Shown here piece by piece: positions 11,817-26,300 of a stretch of DNA of 64,000 nt. Location: assembly GCA_028673005.1 (NCBI GenBank), contig CM054120.1, positions 72,651,533-72,715,532 of the forward strand, written 5' to 3'. How positions within the stretch are numbered: position 1 is the first letter of the stretch; the number at the start of each line of letters is the position of its first letter. The notes beneath the pieces are model-generated. The model worked only from the letters and a program-made list of their open reading frames with translations, made no database searches and was not told the origin of the DNA. The DNA comes from Tanypteryx hageni. Lineage: Eukaryota > Arthropoda > Insecta > Odonata > Petaluridae. The position numbers and the translations under genes were made by a program.

Positions 11817-13132
11817 TGAAAAAAAAACTTATTCGGCCATGTGCCAAGAAAATCGCTGTTTAGCGTACAATATACCAGGCATCATAGATGGTATTCTGGA
11901 CATCTATGAAGGTCCAAACATGGCTCAAAAAAAAAACACAACCTAACCTAGCCATGTTTCTTTTTTTTTGTAATAATTACCAGTTTTGTACACTAACCCC
12001 AATTGGGCTAAGGATACATTTAAAATGTCTATATGTACCTTATGTATTAGGAAGTATACCACAATTTATTGTAATACCATATTATGAGTTAGTTTAATTG
12101 AAACCATGTTTAGGTTAAGAATTTAAATATCATATTATGAAGGGATTTATGTACTATGTCTACCCTATTAAGATACCACACTACAGGTTAATTTGAATAT
12201 TATGTCGTTAATGAATTTAATATCAGTGATAATATTATGCATACTGTGAAGGAACTTAACTATTGGGGCTAATTTAATAATATACCACAGTCAAGTTAAT
12301 TTGAATATAATATTGTTAATGATTTGAATATTACCTCGTTAATGTGCTTAAATATGATATGATGAAGGGACTCACATGGCCAAATCAATTGAAATATTAC
12401 ACTGTTAATTAATAGAGATATTATGCCTGGATTAAGCAATGCCCTGCCTAATAATCATTTTTTCAAATGCTTAATAACAGTATGATTACTAGTTGCCCTT
12501 GTCTGAGAATTAATGTTTATGCTATGATGTATAATATTTCCAAGAAGGAAATGCTCAGGAAAGTTTGCTTTTGTTATGTCATGAAATTCTATTTCTGTTA
12601 TGTTATCAATGACATACAATCTATTCTCACTCTATCCCTGAGGCAAGGATGGGTATCAATTTTGTTTCCTTAAGCCACGATAGTTGGCATATTGTAATTA
12701 TAGTTATTTATTATTTTGAGGGAGATATTCCTACATGTTATTGAGTTTTCGGCTTGGCAAGATGCCGACATGATATGCCAAGTGAATCATCCCTATGTAC
12801 CCCCAAAGTGATTATCCTGGGAAAAAACTACATTCCAATGGACCAGTGCTTTCCCGACTAGCTTCATCACGGCGAACCAGTGGACTTCTTCACAGAACTT
12901 GAGCCGTGACAGTAGCTCGAACCCTGATTGCCAGAGCATGCAATCCACCACGTGTAATATTCCAATTTTAAGTGTCTTGACAAATAAGTGTTCAATAATA
13001 ATAATAAACTATCGTGAAAGAGACAACGAAGGAGTGTGTTCTGTGCTTCATTCATGATCCGGGAACAGTGCAGGGAATAAGGTGACTTAGAAACTTACCC
13101 TCCCCAACCAATTAAAACTTTTATTGGTCCCG
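11817..13132. other. Non-coding AT-rich internal region of the LTR element
   Basis: About 1.3 kb between the 95 bp repeats and the right arm of the inverted repeat, with no credible gene. From about 12120 to 12460 there are loosely repeated motifs (TTAATTTGAATATTA, GAAGGGA, 'ataccacactacag'). Near 12716 a GAGGGAGAT purine tract is followed about 250 bp later by AATAAT/AATAAA-like signals, which could be a fragment of a second retroelement's 3' end. That is a weak suggestion. Confidence 0.5.
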
Positions 13133-13160
13133 TTTTCATCATTTTTCCCAGGGAGGATGT
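13133..13160 (-). repeat. 28 bp inverted repeat, right arm, overlapping purine tract and 3' LTR start
   Basis: Exact reverse complement of 11605-11632. It includes the AGGGAGGA purine tract and the first TGT of the 3' LTR. Confidence 0.9.
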
Positions 13161-13894
13161 GGCGATTTTTTCCTCCCCCCCCTTTACTCCCGCACTTATA
13201 CGATAGCACTTAACGAATCGCATGTACGAACATGCAAGTACGAATATCGCTAGTTCGAATATCGCCGCTATCGTATATCGCCGATATTCGTGATATCGCC
13301 GGACTGAACACCACACCCACGGACGCCACGCCACGGTCGACACGCCCTCCCGTGGTGCCCCTCTGCTTTATATACCCTAATTACCCCTCGCCTCTTTAAC
13401 CTTCCCTCTTTCCGATGGTTATGCAAGAACAGTGGAAAAGCGACCAATTACCGGGAATAATTCGACCATTTCGAATTACCCGCCTGACGTCATTACCTCC
13501 CTCCTTCACCACCGGCGTCACGTGACAGTCCATTCCGATAGTGGCCTTCCGAGCGACGAGACGCACAGGGGAGCAACGAGTGAAGTCGACGCAGGTGTCC
13601 CACTCTTGTTCCCATCCTAACCGGCAGGAAAACATTGTGTGGAGTGGACATTGACCTACCGGGAGCCGGAAGAGGATAGTAAATATTGGATGTGATTTAA
13701 CTGACTTTAACTAAGTTTCGTTTCGAATCGCCTTCACCTACGAGGTGTATTGTGTTTTGTGGTATTACTTAAATCTATTCAAATTCAACTGTTGGATTGT
13801 TATATGTCTATATTTCTATGTTCTATTTATAGTTTGTCATTAGCATTTAGCACATCAGTGGATGTTTTTGCACCGAAAATTATAGTTCGCTGCA
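13158..13894 (+). repeat. 3' LTR
   Basis: 737 bp, same length as the 5' LTR with about four substitutions. It ends GCTGCA and joins directly to an AAACACACAC run of the array's CA-rich subrepeat. Confidence 0.92.
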
Positions 13895-14603
13895 AAACAC
13901 ACACACAGGCACACACACAGACACACACATAGACACACACACATACAGGGATACACACAAAAACATGATCGAGAATCCGCTACTGCGTATATAGAAAAAG
14001 TAAAAAACGTAAGGGACAAGAGTAAACACATGACCGATATTTACCAAAAACTAATCAGCAATTTTTCCTTTAACAAAAATGTCAAATATAAAACTTCATG
14101 AAATTGATAGAATGATATGATCCGAAGATCCTATGCAGACAGGCATAAGCTGTGAAAGTTGGAACAATTTTTGAAACGAGAAAAAAAATTAAAATTTCAT
14201 ATTGATCTGGTTAATAGTTTTTTAGTTAGAGCACCCACAAAATCCCGGTCACAGAGACAAACACAAACCCACCCACAGACACACACACAGGCACACACAT
14301 AGACACACACAGATACACCGACAGACATGCACACAGACACACACACACATACAGGGACACACCCACAAACATAATCGAGAAAATGGTTTTAACGTATTTT
14401 CCTTTAAATCTCGAATTCGATTTTTTTTATGAAAAAAATGCTTCCGCTACTTCGTATATAGAGAAATTAAAAAAATGAAAGCGACAAGAGTATCAATCCA
14501 CTTCCGGTTATCCGATTTTTACCAAACAATTATCAGTTCTTTTCCCTTTAACAAAAATGTAAAATAAGAAATTTCCCGTTATAATGATCAATAGTTTTGG
14601 AGT

Positions 14604-17600
14604 TAGAGCACCCACAAAATTGCGGTCACAGACATCGTCCCGAAACAGTCAAAACGTGCTCAGGGGACCTTGAAAATTGCATTTCCGTTGAAATCTCGAA
14701 CTCGACATTTTTTCATGAAAACAAAATTTTATATTTCGTAAATGGAGAAAGTAATAATGCGGGCGCCTTCTCTTTGGTACTAAAGTGCTCAAAGCACACT
14801 CTCCTTAAACATAAACTATAATAAATACAATAAAATCCCAGGGTTTAACAATGAAACTTTTGGCAAGGCAACATATCATTGCAAAACTTAAAATTTTCCA
14901 AAAAATATGATTTAAAAGTATAACTTGAGCGATTTCGAAACGAAATCAAACATCGACGATAAGAACAAAAATTTTTGTTTATTTTTCTTTAAAATAGTCC
15001 CTGTCTGAAGATAGTATGTCAGTTAATTCAAATTTAATTTTGCAAAAGAAAAAAACGCCAGTAAGTGAAAAATGTAAATGTTAAGTGTTCGCACGAAAAA
15101 ATTAAACTATCAAGTCGTACCCACAAAAACTTTTGCGAATTCAGTCAGAAATCTGCACGTTTAACCGAGCAGTCACACTTAGTTCGGAGAATGATTTATC
15201 TTGAAATTACCTACGACTTGGCTATGAAAATGTGGTTCACTCAATAATGAAGTGAGACGAAATGATGATGGATGTAACATCAATTTAACTCAATTAATTA
15301 TAAAAAAGATATAGCGTTTTACATCTCGTGCATTCCGTCAGCCAAAACGACTTCTTACTTCGGTGTTTAACGTTGAATATACAGAAATTCCTATCAAGTA
15401 GAAAGTAATGGAAGTAGAAACTCTGCAAAAGTTTTTCTTTTACTTTTTTAAACGCATATATCTCGATTGTATTTAGAGTTGGGGCTTGTCATTTTCGCTA
15501 TTTCCATTATGCAACAAATATTATCAAACCGGAGAATTTGAAGAAGCCGATGAAATCGTCCATTCAAAATTCGTAAATCCTCTCGTACATCCACTATTAG
15601 AACAAATTACGCCGCGAGTTTGCTTCAGCCCTGGCCAAACAATCCCTCACTTGGACAAAAAAACAATTCCATGGGCCTGCTCACCCTATCATCACGATGC
15701 AAGAATGAGAATTATATAACAATGGCGAATTTTAATAGTACGTTCAAACGATTGCCCAAACGCGGAATAGTCTTAGTTAACTCCGGTCGATATGCACGAA
15801 TAAGTCGTATTTTATACAATATTAAACCTTGAAGGCTGAGGTAGAGTCACGACAGGAATAGGTACATAGTCCCCGACAGACATAATATTCCCGTAGATAT
15901 GAAGTTAAAATTCTGTCTGCCGCGAAAGTGGCGCCGCTGAAATTGTAAATAGACATTTGGAAATGACGTACATTCACCACCGATGTCATTTTACGATTTT
16001 AACCCAGCAAACTCAACATGCAAGTAACAGATACCATTAAATTATTATTGCCGCTTATTTGTATTTATTTATTCTATTTTGAACACGCAGATGTTATTTT
16101 TCAATATGTTCCTCACAAATTTAGCAATAATGCAACATCCACAATTTATTTACTGTTATCGGAACAAAGCTAATATTAATCCGTCACGGATAGTTGTTGG
16201 TGAATAATATACTACGTGTTTCTTGTAAATCCGTGTTTTAATCGTGATTTGAGTGTAAGAGTACGTTACACAGATCAAGAGAAAAGTGTTTTGAAATGAA
16301 TCCGATTAAGGATGTTATGGTGAAATATCAAGCAATATTGAAGAGTGAGTGTGAGATGCCAACCTCATCAACTCAACCCGGGAGGCTGAGGAAGACACTG
16401 GGAATCTCCTAAAGCAAAGTAGGAATTGGGATGAAGAAGGCGAATAATATGAATGAAGGTCAACGCAATCCAAGCCGAGGGGGAGGATCGAAGTGAACGT
16501 GAAAGGAAACCAACCTAAGCTGGGAGCCGAAGAATCTCCTAAAGGTAAACCAACATAATTGGAATGCATAAATTGCGGGGAAAGCGGATGCTTTTATTGT
16601 TCAAGATAGAAGTTTAAATCAGCAGAATAAGCTTAAGGTAGTACCGTTTTTTGGCGGTATGAGCGCAAATGGAATGGTGGGGTGATAACAGGATATTCCA
16701 ATAATAATATTCGTGGTTATTCCTCCAGGAATTGTATCATTAGAAAGAGGAATTCCAGCAATTTCTTGATCCGCTTCATCACCGAGCATTGTCCTAACTA
16801 TTGTATGGCCCGCAGTTGAAATAAATGACTCAGCTATAGTTTGAGGCATAATTTTTTTAGCTATGATTTATGCTACCTGATCAGAAGCAACTTGAACTCT
16901 CTCAGACACCTGCACGTTTTTTTCGAAGTAACTCGCTTGTTTAGAATGCTGTTCCATCAACCTTTTGAAATAGTTGAAATCTTTTCCTTCAAGGTTAACA
17001 TGTACTGTGGTGAAATGTAGTTTCAATTTTCTGGGAACGGCTTCGTTCGATATATTCTCACCGCACACAACACACATTGGAATAGGACAATCTTTATCTC
17101 CACACAAAGAAAAGCCCAGATTCAAATAACTGACCATATACTTGCGAGAATCCTTAGGAATCTTACTTAGCTTTGCCTTGCTCGAACTGGGTTTTTCCTA
17201 AATATGTTATCCATATTTATCACCTTTAGGTTTTCTTGTAATAAATCTGTCGATTTTTACGGGCGCAACATTTATAATTTTTAAAAATGATAATTGGATT
17301 AAACAAAAAAAATCACACAGTATTCTTCCAACGGTAATACACAAAAAACATAATAAAAAATTATTTTATACAGAATAAATTCACGAAACATACATTCACA
17401 AACACCAAATTGTAGTATTAGCCTGCCACGAATCTTGGCTAGTACTGAGTTGATAGAGGAATGCGCCAGAGTCGCGGACATCCAAGGATGTGAACACAGG
17501 CGTAGCATGCTACGTCATCGTAGAGACTTAGAGATCAACGATGACCAATTATGTGTTTATGACTCAAGCACAAGAGATTCGATCACTATGACAATTCTAA

Positions 17601-18851
17601 CAACGTTGCTGCTAGGCTTACTGCTTACGCGCATTCCAAAGCAGTGATACTTATTGACTGGATTTATTTAATCTTAATATTTTGTGTTAGTTTCTTTGTT
17701 AAAACTGTGTCGGTGGAAGACGTGCAGATTTTCTCTTCGAAATCTCGCGGCACACTCGGGAAATGTTCGCGGTAAACCAGTGTGCCGCGGCACACAGGTT
17801 GAGAACCACTGGTGTAGGTGTAGCAGATGAATTTTTTATTTTTTAAAATAACTCTCCAACAATGTATTATATGGGAAAATGCTTCGAAAAAACATTGTAG
17901 AAAAATAAATTTTCTATAAATTTTATTCCTGTATGTTGTTACATTTATAAAATATTAAAATAAACGGATAAGGGACAAGAGTAAACACATACTTCTGTAT
18001 GACCGATATTTACCAAAAAGAAATCAGCACTTTTTCTTTAGCAGAAATGTCGAATATTAAATTTCATATTGATCTGGTTAATAGTTTTTTAGTTAGAGCA
18101 CCCACAAAATCCCGGTCACAGAGACACACACAGATACACCCACAAACACACACACAGGCACAATCACAGACACACACATAGACACACACACATACTGGGA
18201 CACACCCAAAAACATGATCGAGAACCCGCTACTGCGTATATAGAGAAAGTAAAAAACGTAAGGGACAAGAGTAAACACATGACCGATATTTACCAAAAAC
18301 TAATCAGCAATTTTTCCTTTAACAAAAATGTCAAATATAAAATTTCATGAAATTGATAGAATGATATGATCCGAAGATCCTATGCAGTTAGGCATAAGCT
18401 GTGAAAGTTGGAACAATTTTTGAAACGAGAAGAAAAAATTAAAATTTCATATTGATCTGGTTAATAGTTTTTTAGTTAGAGCACCCACAAAATCCCGGTC
18501 ACAGAGACAAACACAAACCCACACACAGACACACAAACTGGCACACACATAGACACACACAGATGCACCGACAGACATGCACACAGACACACACACATAC
18601 AGGGACACACCCACAAATATAATCGAGAAAATAGTTTTAACGTATTTTCCTTTAAATCTCGAATTCGATTTTTTTTATGAAAAAAATGCTTCCGCTACTT
18701 CGTATATAGAAAAATTAAAAAAAGGAAAGCGACAAGAGTAACAATACACTTCCTGTTATCCGATTTTTACCAAACAATTATCAGTTCTTTTCCCTTTTAC
18801 AAAAATGTAAAATAAGAAATTTCCCGTTATAATGATCAATAGTTTTGGAGT
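14604..18851. repeat. Tandem-array unit 4 (type C)
   Basis: 4248 bp. Type C is marked by CCCACAAAAACTTTTGCG near 15120 and by the exon-like ORF at 15486-15719. Its closest relative in the window is unit 9, the unit hit by the Polinton. Confidence 0.92.
16684..17811 (-). pseudogene. hAT transposase 5' fragment, unit 4
   Basis: C-type copy. A TAA nonsense codon (16868-16870 on the minus strand) splits the frame into 17137-16868 and 16849-16619. The TIR end is at 17811. The same nonsense codon is found in all B and C units. Confidence 0.72.
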
Positions 18852-21800
18852 TAGAGCACCCACAAAATTGCGGTCACAGACACACCCACAGACATCGTCC
18901 AGAAATAGTCAAAACGTGCTCAGGCGACCTTAAATATTGCATTTCCGTTCAAATCTCGAACTCGATTTTTTTCATGAAAACAAAATTTTATATTTCGTAA
19001 ATGGAGAAAGTAATAATTCGGGCGCCTTCTCTTTCGTACTAAAGTGTTCAAAGCACACTCTCCTCACACATAAAGAGTAATAACGACAATAAAATCTCAG
19101 GGTTTAACAATGAAACGTTAGGCAAGGCAACATATCATTGCAAAACTTAAAATTTTCCAAAAAATATGATTTAAAAGTATAACTTGAGCGATTTGGAAAC
19201 GAAATCAAACATCGACGATAAGAACAAAAATTTTTGTTTATTTTTCTTTAAAATAGTCCCTGTCTGAAGATAGTATGTCAGTTAATTCAAATTTAATTTT
19301 GCAAAAGAAAAAAACGCCAGTAAGTGAAAAATGTAAATGTTAAGTGTTCGCACGAAAAAATTAAACTATCAAGTCGTACCCTCAAAAACTTTTGCGAATT
19401 CAGTCAGAAATCTGCATGTTTAACCGAGCAGTCACAGTTAGTTCGGAGAATGATTTATCTTGAAATTACCTACGACTCGGCTATGAAAATGTGGTTCACT
19501 CAATAATGAAGTGAGACGAAATGATGATGGATGTAACATCAATTTAACTCAATTAATTATAAAAAAGATATAGCGCTTTACATCTCGTGCATTCCGTCAG
19601 CCAAAACGACATCTTATTTCGGTGTTTAACGTGGAATATACGGAAATTCCTATCAAGTAGGAAGTAATGGATGTAGAAACTCTGCAAAAGTTTTTCTTTT
19701 ACTTTTTTAAACGCATATATCTCGATTGTTTTTTAGAGTTGGGGCTTGTCATTTTCGCTATTTCCATTATGCAACAAATATTATCAAACCGGAGAATTTG
19801 AAGAAGCCGATGAAATCGTCCATTCAAAATTCGTAAATCCACTCGTACATCCACTATTAGAACAAATTACGCCGCGAGTTTGCTTCAGCCCTGGCCAAAC
19901 AATCCCTCACTTGGACAAAAAAACAATTCCATGGGCCTGCTCACCCTATCATCACGATGCAAGAATGAGAATTATATAACAATGGCGAATTTTAATAGTA
20001 CGTTCAAACGATTGCCCAAACGCGGAATAATCTTTGTTAACTCCGGTCGATATGCACGAATAAGTCGTATTTTATACAATATTAAACCTTGAATGCTGAG
20101 GTAGAGTCACGACAGGAATAGGTACATAGTCCCCGACAGACATAATATTCCCGTAGATATGAAGTTAAAATTCTGTCTGCCGCGAAAGTGGCGCCGCTGA
20201 AATTGTAAATAGACATTTGGAAATGACGTACATTCACCACCGATGTCATTTTACGATTTTAACCCAGCAAACTCAACATACAAGTAACAGATACCATTAA
20301 ATTAATATTGCCGCTTATTTGTATTTATTTATTCTATTTTGAACCCGCAGATGTTATTTTTCGATATTTTCCTCACAAATTTAGCAATAATGCAACATCC
20401 ACAATTTATTTGCTGTTATCGGAACAAAGCTAATATTAATCCATCACGGATAGTTGGTGGTGAATAATAAACTACGTGCTTCTTGTAAATCCGTGTTTTA
20501 ATCGTGATTTGAGTGTAACAGTACGATACACAGATCAAGAGAAAAGTGTTTTGAAATGAATCCGATTAAGGATGTTATGGTGAAATATCAATCAATATTG
20601 AAGAGTGAGTGTGAGATGCCAACCTCATCAACTCAACCCGGGAGGCTGAGGAAGACACTGGGAATCTCCTAAAGCAAAGTAGGAATTGGGATGAAGAAGA
20701 CGAATAATATGAATGAAGATCAACGCAATCCAAGCCGAGGGGGAGGATCGAATTGAACGTGGAAAGGAAAGCAACCTAAGCTGGGAGCCAAAGAATCTCC
20801 TAAAGCTAAACCAACATAATTGGAATGCATATATTGCGGGGAAAGCGGATGCTTTTATTGTTCAAGATAGAAGTTTAAATCAGAAGCATAAGCTTAAGGT
20901 AGTACCGTTTTTTGGCGGTAGGAGCGCAAATGGAATGGTGGGGTTTTAACAGGATATTCCAATAATAATATTCGTGGTTATCCCTCCACGAATTGTATCA
21001 TTAGGAAGAGGAATTCCAGCAATTTCTTGATCCGCTTCATCACCGAGCATTGTCCTAACTATTGCATGGCCCGCAGGCGAAATAAATGACTTAGCTATAG
21101 TTTGAGGCTTACTTTTTTTAGCTATGATTTCTGCTACCTGATCAGAAGCAACTTGAACTCTCTCAGACACCTGCACGTTTTTTTCGAAGTAACTCGCTTG
21201 TTTAGAATGCTGTTCCATTCACCTTTTGAAATAGTTGAAATCTTTTCCTTCAAGGTTAACATGTATTGTGGTGAAATGTAGTTTCAATTTTCTGGGAACT
21301 GCTTCGCTCGATATATTCTCACCGCACACAACACACATTGGAATAGGACAATCTTTATCTCCACACAAAGAAAAGCCCAGATTCAAATAACTGACCATAT
21401 ACTTGCGAGAAACCTTAGGAATCTTACTTAGCTTTGCCTTGCTCGAACTGGGTTTTTCCTAAATATGTTATCCATATTTATCACCTTTAGGTATTCTTGT
21501 AATTAATCTGTCGATTTTTACGGGCGCAACATTTATAATTTAAAAAAATAATAATTAAATTAAACAACAAAAATCACACAGTATTCTTCCAACGGTAATA
21601 CACAAAAAACTTAATAAAAAATTATTTTATACAGAATAAATTCACGAAACATACATTCACAAACACCAAATTGTAGTATTAGCCTGCCACGAATCTTGGC
21701 TAGTACTGAGTTGATAGAGGAATGCGCCAGAGTGGCGGACATCCAGGGATGTGAACACAGGCGTAGCATGCTACGTCATCGTAGAGACTTAGAGATCAAC

Positions 21801-23391
21801 GATGACCAATTATGTGTTTATGACTCAAGCACAAGTGATTCGATCACTATGAAATTTCTAACAACGTTGCTGCCAGGCTTACTGTTTACGCGCATACCAA
21901 AGCAGTGATACATTTGGACTGGATTTATTTAATCTTAATATTTTTTGTTAGTTTCTTTGTTAAAACTGTGTCGGTGGAAGACGTGCAGATTTTCACTTCG
22001 AAATCTCGCGGCACACTTGGGAAATGTTCGCGGTAAACCAGTGTGCCGCGGCACACAGTTTGAGAACCACTGGTGTAGGTGTAGCAGATAAATTTTTTAG
22101 TTTTTAAAATAACTCTCCAACAATGTATTTTATGGGAAAATGCTTCGAAAAAACATTGTAGAAAAATAAATTTTCTATAACTTTTATTCCAGTATGTTGT
22201 TACATTTATAAAATATTAAAATAAACGGATAAGGGACAAGAGTAAACACATACTTCTGTATGACCGATATTTACCAAAAACAAATCAGCACTTTTTCCTT
22301 TAGCAGAAATGTCGAATATTAAATTTCATATTGATCTGGTTAATAGTTTTTTAGTTAAGAGCACCCACAAAATCCCGGTCACAGAGACACACACAGATAC
22401 ACCCACAAACACACACACAGGCACAATCACAGACACACACATAGACACACATACAGGGACACACCCAAAAACATGATCGAGAATCCGCTACTGCGTATAT
22501 AGAGAAAGTAATAAACGTAAGGGACAAGAGTAAACACATGACCGATATTTACCAAAAACTAATCAGCAATTTTTCCTTTAACAGAAATGTCGAATATTAA
22601 ATTTCATATTGATCTGGTTAATAGTTTTTTAGTTAAGAGCACCCACAAAATCCCGGTCACAGAGACACACACAGATACACCCACAAACACACACACAGGA
22701 CACACACAGACACACACACAGACACAAACACATACAGGGACACACCCACAAACACGATCGAGAATCCGCTACTGCGTATATAGAGAAAGTAAAAAACGTA
22801 AGGGACAAGAGTAAACACATGACCGATATTTACCAAAAACTAATCAGCAATTTTTCCTTTAACAAAAATGTCAATTATAAAATTTCATGAAATTGATAGA
22901 ATGATATGATCCGAAGATCCTATGCAGACAGACATAAGCTGTGAAAGTTGGAACAATTTTTGAAACGAGAAGAAAAAATTAAAATTTCATATTGATCTGG
23001 TTAATAGTTTTTTAGTTAGAGCACCCACAAAATCCCGGTCACAGAGACAAACACAAACCCACACACAGACACACAAACAGGCACACACATAGACACACAC
23101 AGATGCACCGACAGACATGCACACAGACACACACACATACAGGGACACACCCACAAATATAATCGAGAAAATAGTTTTAACGTATTTTCCTTTAAATATC
23201 GAATTCGATTTTTTTTATGAAAATAATGCTTCCGCTACTTCGTATATAGAGAAATTAAAAAAAGGAAAGCGACAAGAGTAACAATCCACTTCCGGTTATC
23301 CGATTTTTACCAAACAATTATCAGTTCTTTTCCCTTTTACAAAAATGTAAAATAAGAAATTTCCCGTTATAATGATCAATAGTTTTGGAGT
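18852..23391. repeat. Tandem-array unit 5 (type A)
   Basis: 4540 bp, about 280 bp longer than C or B units because the first CA-rich subrepeat is duplicated (copies at about 22230-22520 and 22521-22820). Confidence 0.92.
20946..22072 (-). pseudogene. hAT transposase 5' fragment, unit 5
   Basis: A-type copy. A TGA (21219-21221, minus strand) truncates the frame just upstream of MEQHSKQ, but the B/C-type TAA is absent, leaving 90 codons open (21218-20946). TIR end at 22072. Confidence 0.72.
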
Positions 23392-26300
23392 TAGAGCACC
23401 CACAAAATTGCGGTCACAGACATCGTCCAGAAATAGTCAAAACGCGCTCAGGGGACCTTAAAAAATGCATTTCCGTTGAAATCTCGAACTCGATTTTTTT
23501 CATGAAAACAAAATTTTATATTTCGTAAATGGAGAAAGTAATAATTCGGGCGCCTTCTCTTTCGTACTAAAGTGTTCAAAGCACACTCTCCTTACACATA
23601 AAGTGTAATAACGACAATAAAATCTCAGGGTTTAACAATGAAACGTTAGGCAAGGCAACATATCATTGCAAAACTTAAAATTTTCCAAAATATATGATTT
23701 AAAAGTATAACTTGAGCGTTTTCGAAACGAAATCAAACATCGACGATAAGAACAAAAATTTTTGTTTATTTTTCTTTAAAATAGTCCCTGTCTGAAGATA
23801 GTATGTCAGTTAATTCAAATTTAATTTTGCAAAAGAAAAAAACGCCATTAAGTGAAAAACGTAAATGTTAAGTGTTCGCACGAAAAAATTAAACTATCAA
23901 GTCGTACCCTCAAAAACTTTTGCGAATTCAGTCAGAAATCTGCACGTTTAACCGAGCAGTCACACTTAGTTCGGAGAATGATTTATCTTGAAATTACCTA
24001 CGACTCGGCTATGAAAATGTATTTCACTCAATAATGAATTGAGACGAAATGATGATGGATGTAACATCAATTTAACTCAATTAATTATAAAAAAGATATA
24101 GCGCTTTACATCTCGTGCATTCCGTCAGCCAAACCGACATCTTATTTCGGTGTTTAACGTGGAATATACGGAAATTCCTATCAAGTAGAAAGTAATGGAA
24201 GTAGAAACTCTGCAAAAGTTTTTCTTTTACTTTTTTAAACGCATATATCTTGATTGTTTTTTAGAGTTGGGGCTTGTCATTTTCGCTTTTTCTATTATGC
24301 AACAAATATTATCAAACCGGAGAATTTGAAGAAGCCGATGAAATCGTCCATTCAAAATTCGTAAATCCTCTCGTACATCCACTATTAGAACAAATTACGC
24401 CGCGAGTTTGCTTCAGCCCTGGCCAAACAATCCCTCACTTGGACAAAAAAACAATTCCATGGGCCCTATCATCACGATGCAAGAATGAGAATTATATAAC
24501 AATGGCGAATTTTAATAGTACGTTCAAACGATTGCCCAAACGCGGAATAATCTTTGTTAACTCCGGTCGATATGCACGAATAAGTCGTATTTACACAATA
24601 TTAAACCTTGAATGCTGAGGTAGAGTCACGACAGGAATAGGTACATAGTCCCCGACAGACATAATATTCCCGTAGATATGAAGTAAAAATTCTGTCTGCC
24701 GCGAAAGTGGCGCCCCTGAAATTGTAAATAGACATTTGGAAATGACGTACATTCACCACCGATGTCATTTTACGATTTTAACCCAGCAAACTCAACATGC
24801 AAGTAACAGATACCATTAAATTATTATTGCCGCTTATTTGTATTTATTTATTCTATTTTGAACCCGCAGATGTTATTTTTCGATATGTTCCTCACAAATT
24901 TAGCAATAATGCAACATCCACAATTTATTTGCTGTTATCGGAACAATGCTAATATTAATCCATCACGGATAGTTGGTGGTGAATAATATACTACGTGTTT
25001 CTTGTAAATCCGTGTTTTAATCGTGATTTGAGTGTAAGTGTACGTTACACAGATCAAGAGAAAAGTGTTTTGAAATGAATCCGATTAAGGATGTTATGGT
25101 GAAATATCAAGCAATATTGAAGAGTGAGTGTGAGATGCCAACCTCATCAACTCAACCCGGGAGGCTGAGGAAGACACTGGGAATCTCCTAAAGCAAAGTA
25201 GGAATTGGGATGAAGAAGGCGAATAATATGAATGAAGGTCAACGCAATCCAAGCCGAGGGGGAGGATCGAAGTGAACGTGGAAAGGAAACCAAACTAAGC
25301 TGGGAGCCGAAGAATCTCCTAAAGGTAAACCAACATAATTGGAATGCATATATTGCGGGGAAAGCGGATGCTTTTATTGTTCAAGATAGAAGTTTAAATC
25401 AGAAGCATAAGCTTAAGGTAGTACCGTTTTTTGGCGGTAGGAGCGCAAATGGAATGGTGGGGTGATAACAGGATATTCCAATAATAATATTCGTGGTTAT
25501 TCCTCCACGAATTGTATCATTAGAAAGAGGAATTCCAGCAATTTCTTGATCCGCTTCATCACCGAGCATTGTCCTAACTATTGTATTGCCCGCAGTTGAA
25601 ATAAATGACTCAGCTATAGTTTGAGGCATAATGTTTTTAGCTATGATTTATGCTACCTGATCAGAAGCAACTTCAACTCTCTCAGACACCTGCACGTTTT
25701 TTTCGAAGTAACTCGCTTGTTTAGAATGCTGTTCCATCAACCTTTTGAAATAGTTGAAATCTTTTCCTTCAAGGTTAACATGTACTGTGGTGAAATGTAG
25801 TTTCAATTTTCTGGGAACGGCTTCGTTCGATATATTCTCACCGCACACAACACACATTGGAATAGGACAATCTTTATCTCCACACAAAGAAAAGCCCAGA
25901 TTCAAATAACTGACCATATACTTGCGAGAATCCTTAGGAATCTTACTTAGCTTTGCCTTGCTCAAACTGGGTTTTTCCTAAATATGTTATCCATATTTAT
26001 CACCTTTAGGTTTTCTTTTAATAAATCTGTCGATTTTTACGGGCGCAACATTTATAATTTTTAAAAATGATAATTGGATTAAACAACAAATATCACACAG
26101 TATTCTTCCAACGGTAATACACAAAAAACTTAATAAAAAATTATTTTATACAGAATAAATTCACGAAACATACATTCACAAACACCAAATTGTAGTATTA
26201 GCCTGCCACGAATCTTGGCTAGTACTGAGTTGATAGAGGAATGCGCCAGAGTGGCGGACATCCAGGGATGTGAACACAGGCGTAGCATGCTACGTCATCG

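Larger units (their letters stand above)
9925..13894 (+). mobile_element. Non-autonomous gag-only LTR retrotransposon
   Basis: Two direct 737 bp LTRs (TG...CA) bound an internal region of about 2.5 kb. A TGG-starting candidate primer binding site sits 4 nt inside the 5' LTR (10666-10683), and a short purine tract AGGGAGGA (13150-13157) abuts the 3' LTR. The only coding capacity is a damaged gag. No protease, reverse transcriptase, RNase H or integrase frame is visible, so it must have moved in trans or been internally deleted. I see four substitutions between the LTRs, so insertion was fairly recent. The flanks (ending TTATT on the left, starting AAACA on the right) do not form a target site duplication. 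Confidence 0.9.
8457..14603. repeat. Tandem-array unit 3, interrupted and partly deleted by an LTR retrotransposon
   Basis: D-type sequence runs to about 9690, after which the unit diverges (more C-like) up to 9924. The LTR element occupies 9925-13894, and the array resumes inside the CA-rich subrepeat at 13895. Compared with unit 1, the segment equivalent to 1497-3531 (about 2035 bp, including the hAT fragment) is missing. Subtracting the element leaves about 2178 bp of unit sequence. Confidence 0.9.

Noticed and set aside
17435..17647. 70-codon plus-strand ORF (17435, 21696, 26215, 30477, 39268) between the hAT TIR and the BED fragment
   Set aside because: It lies antisense within the hAT fragment's 5' region, is lost in the D and unit 8 and 10 copies, and shows no family resemblance.
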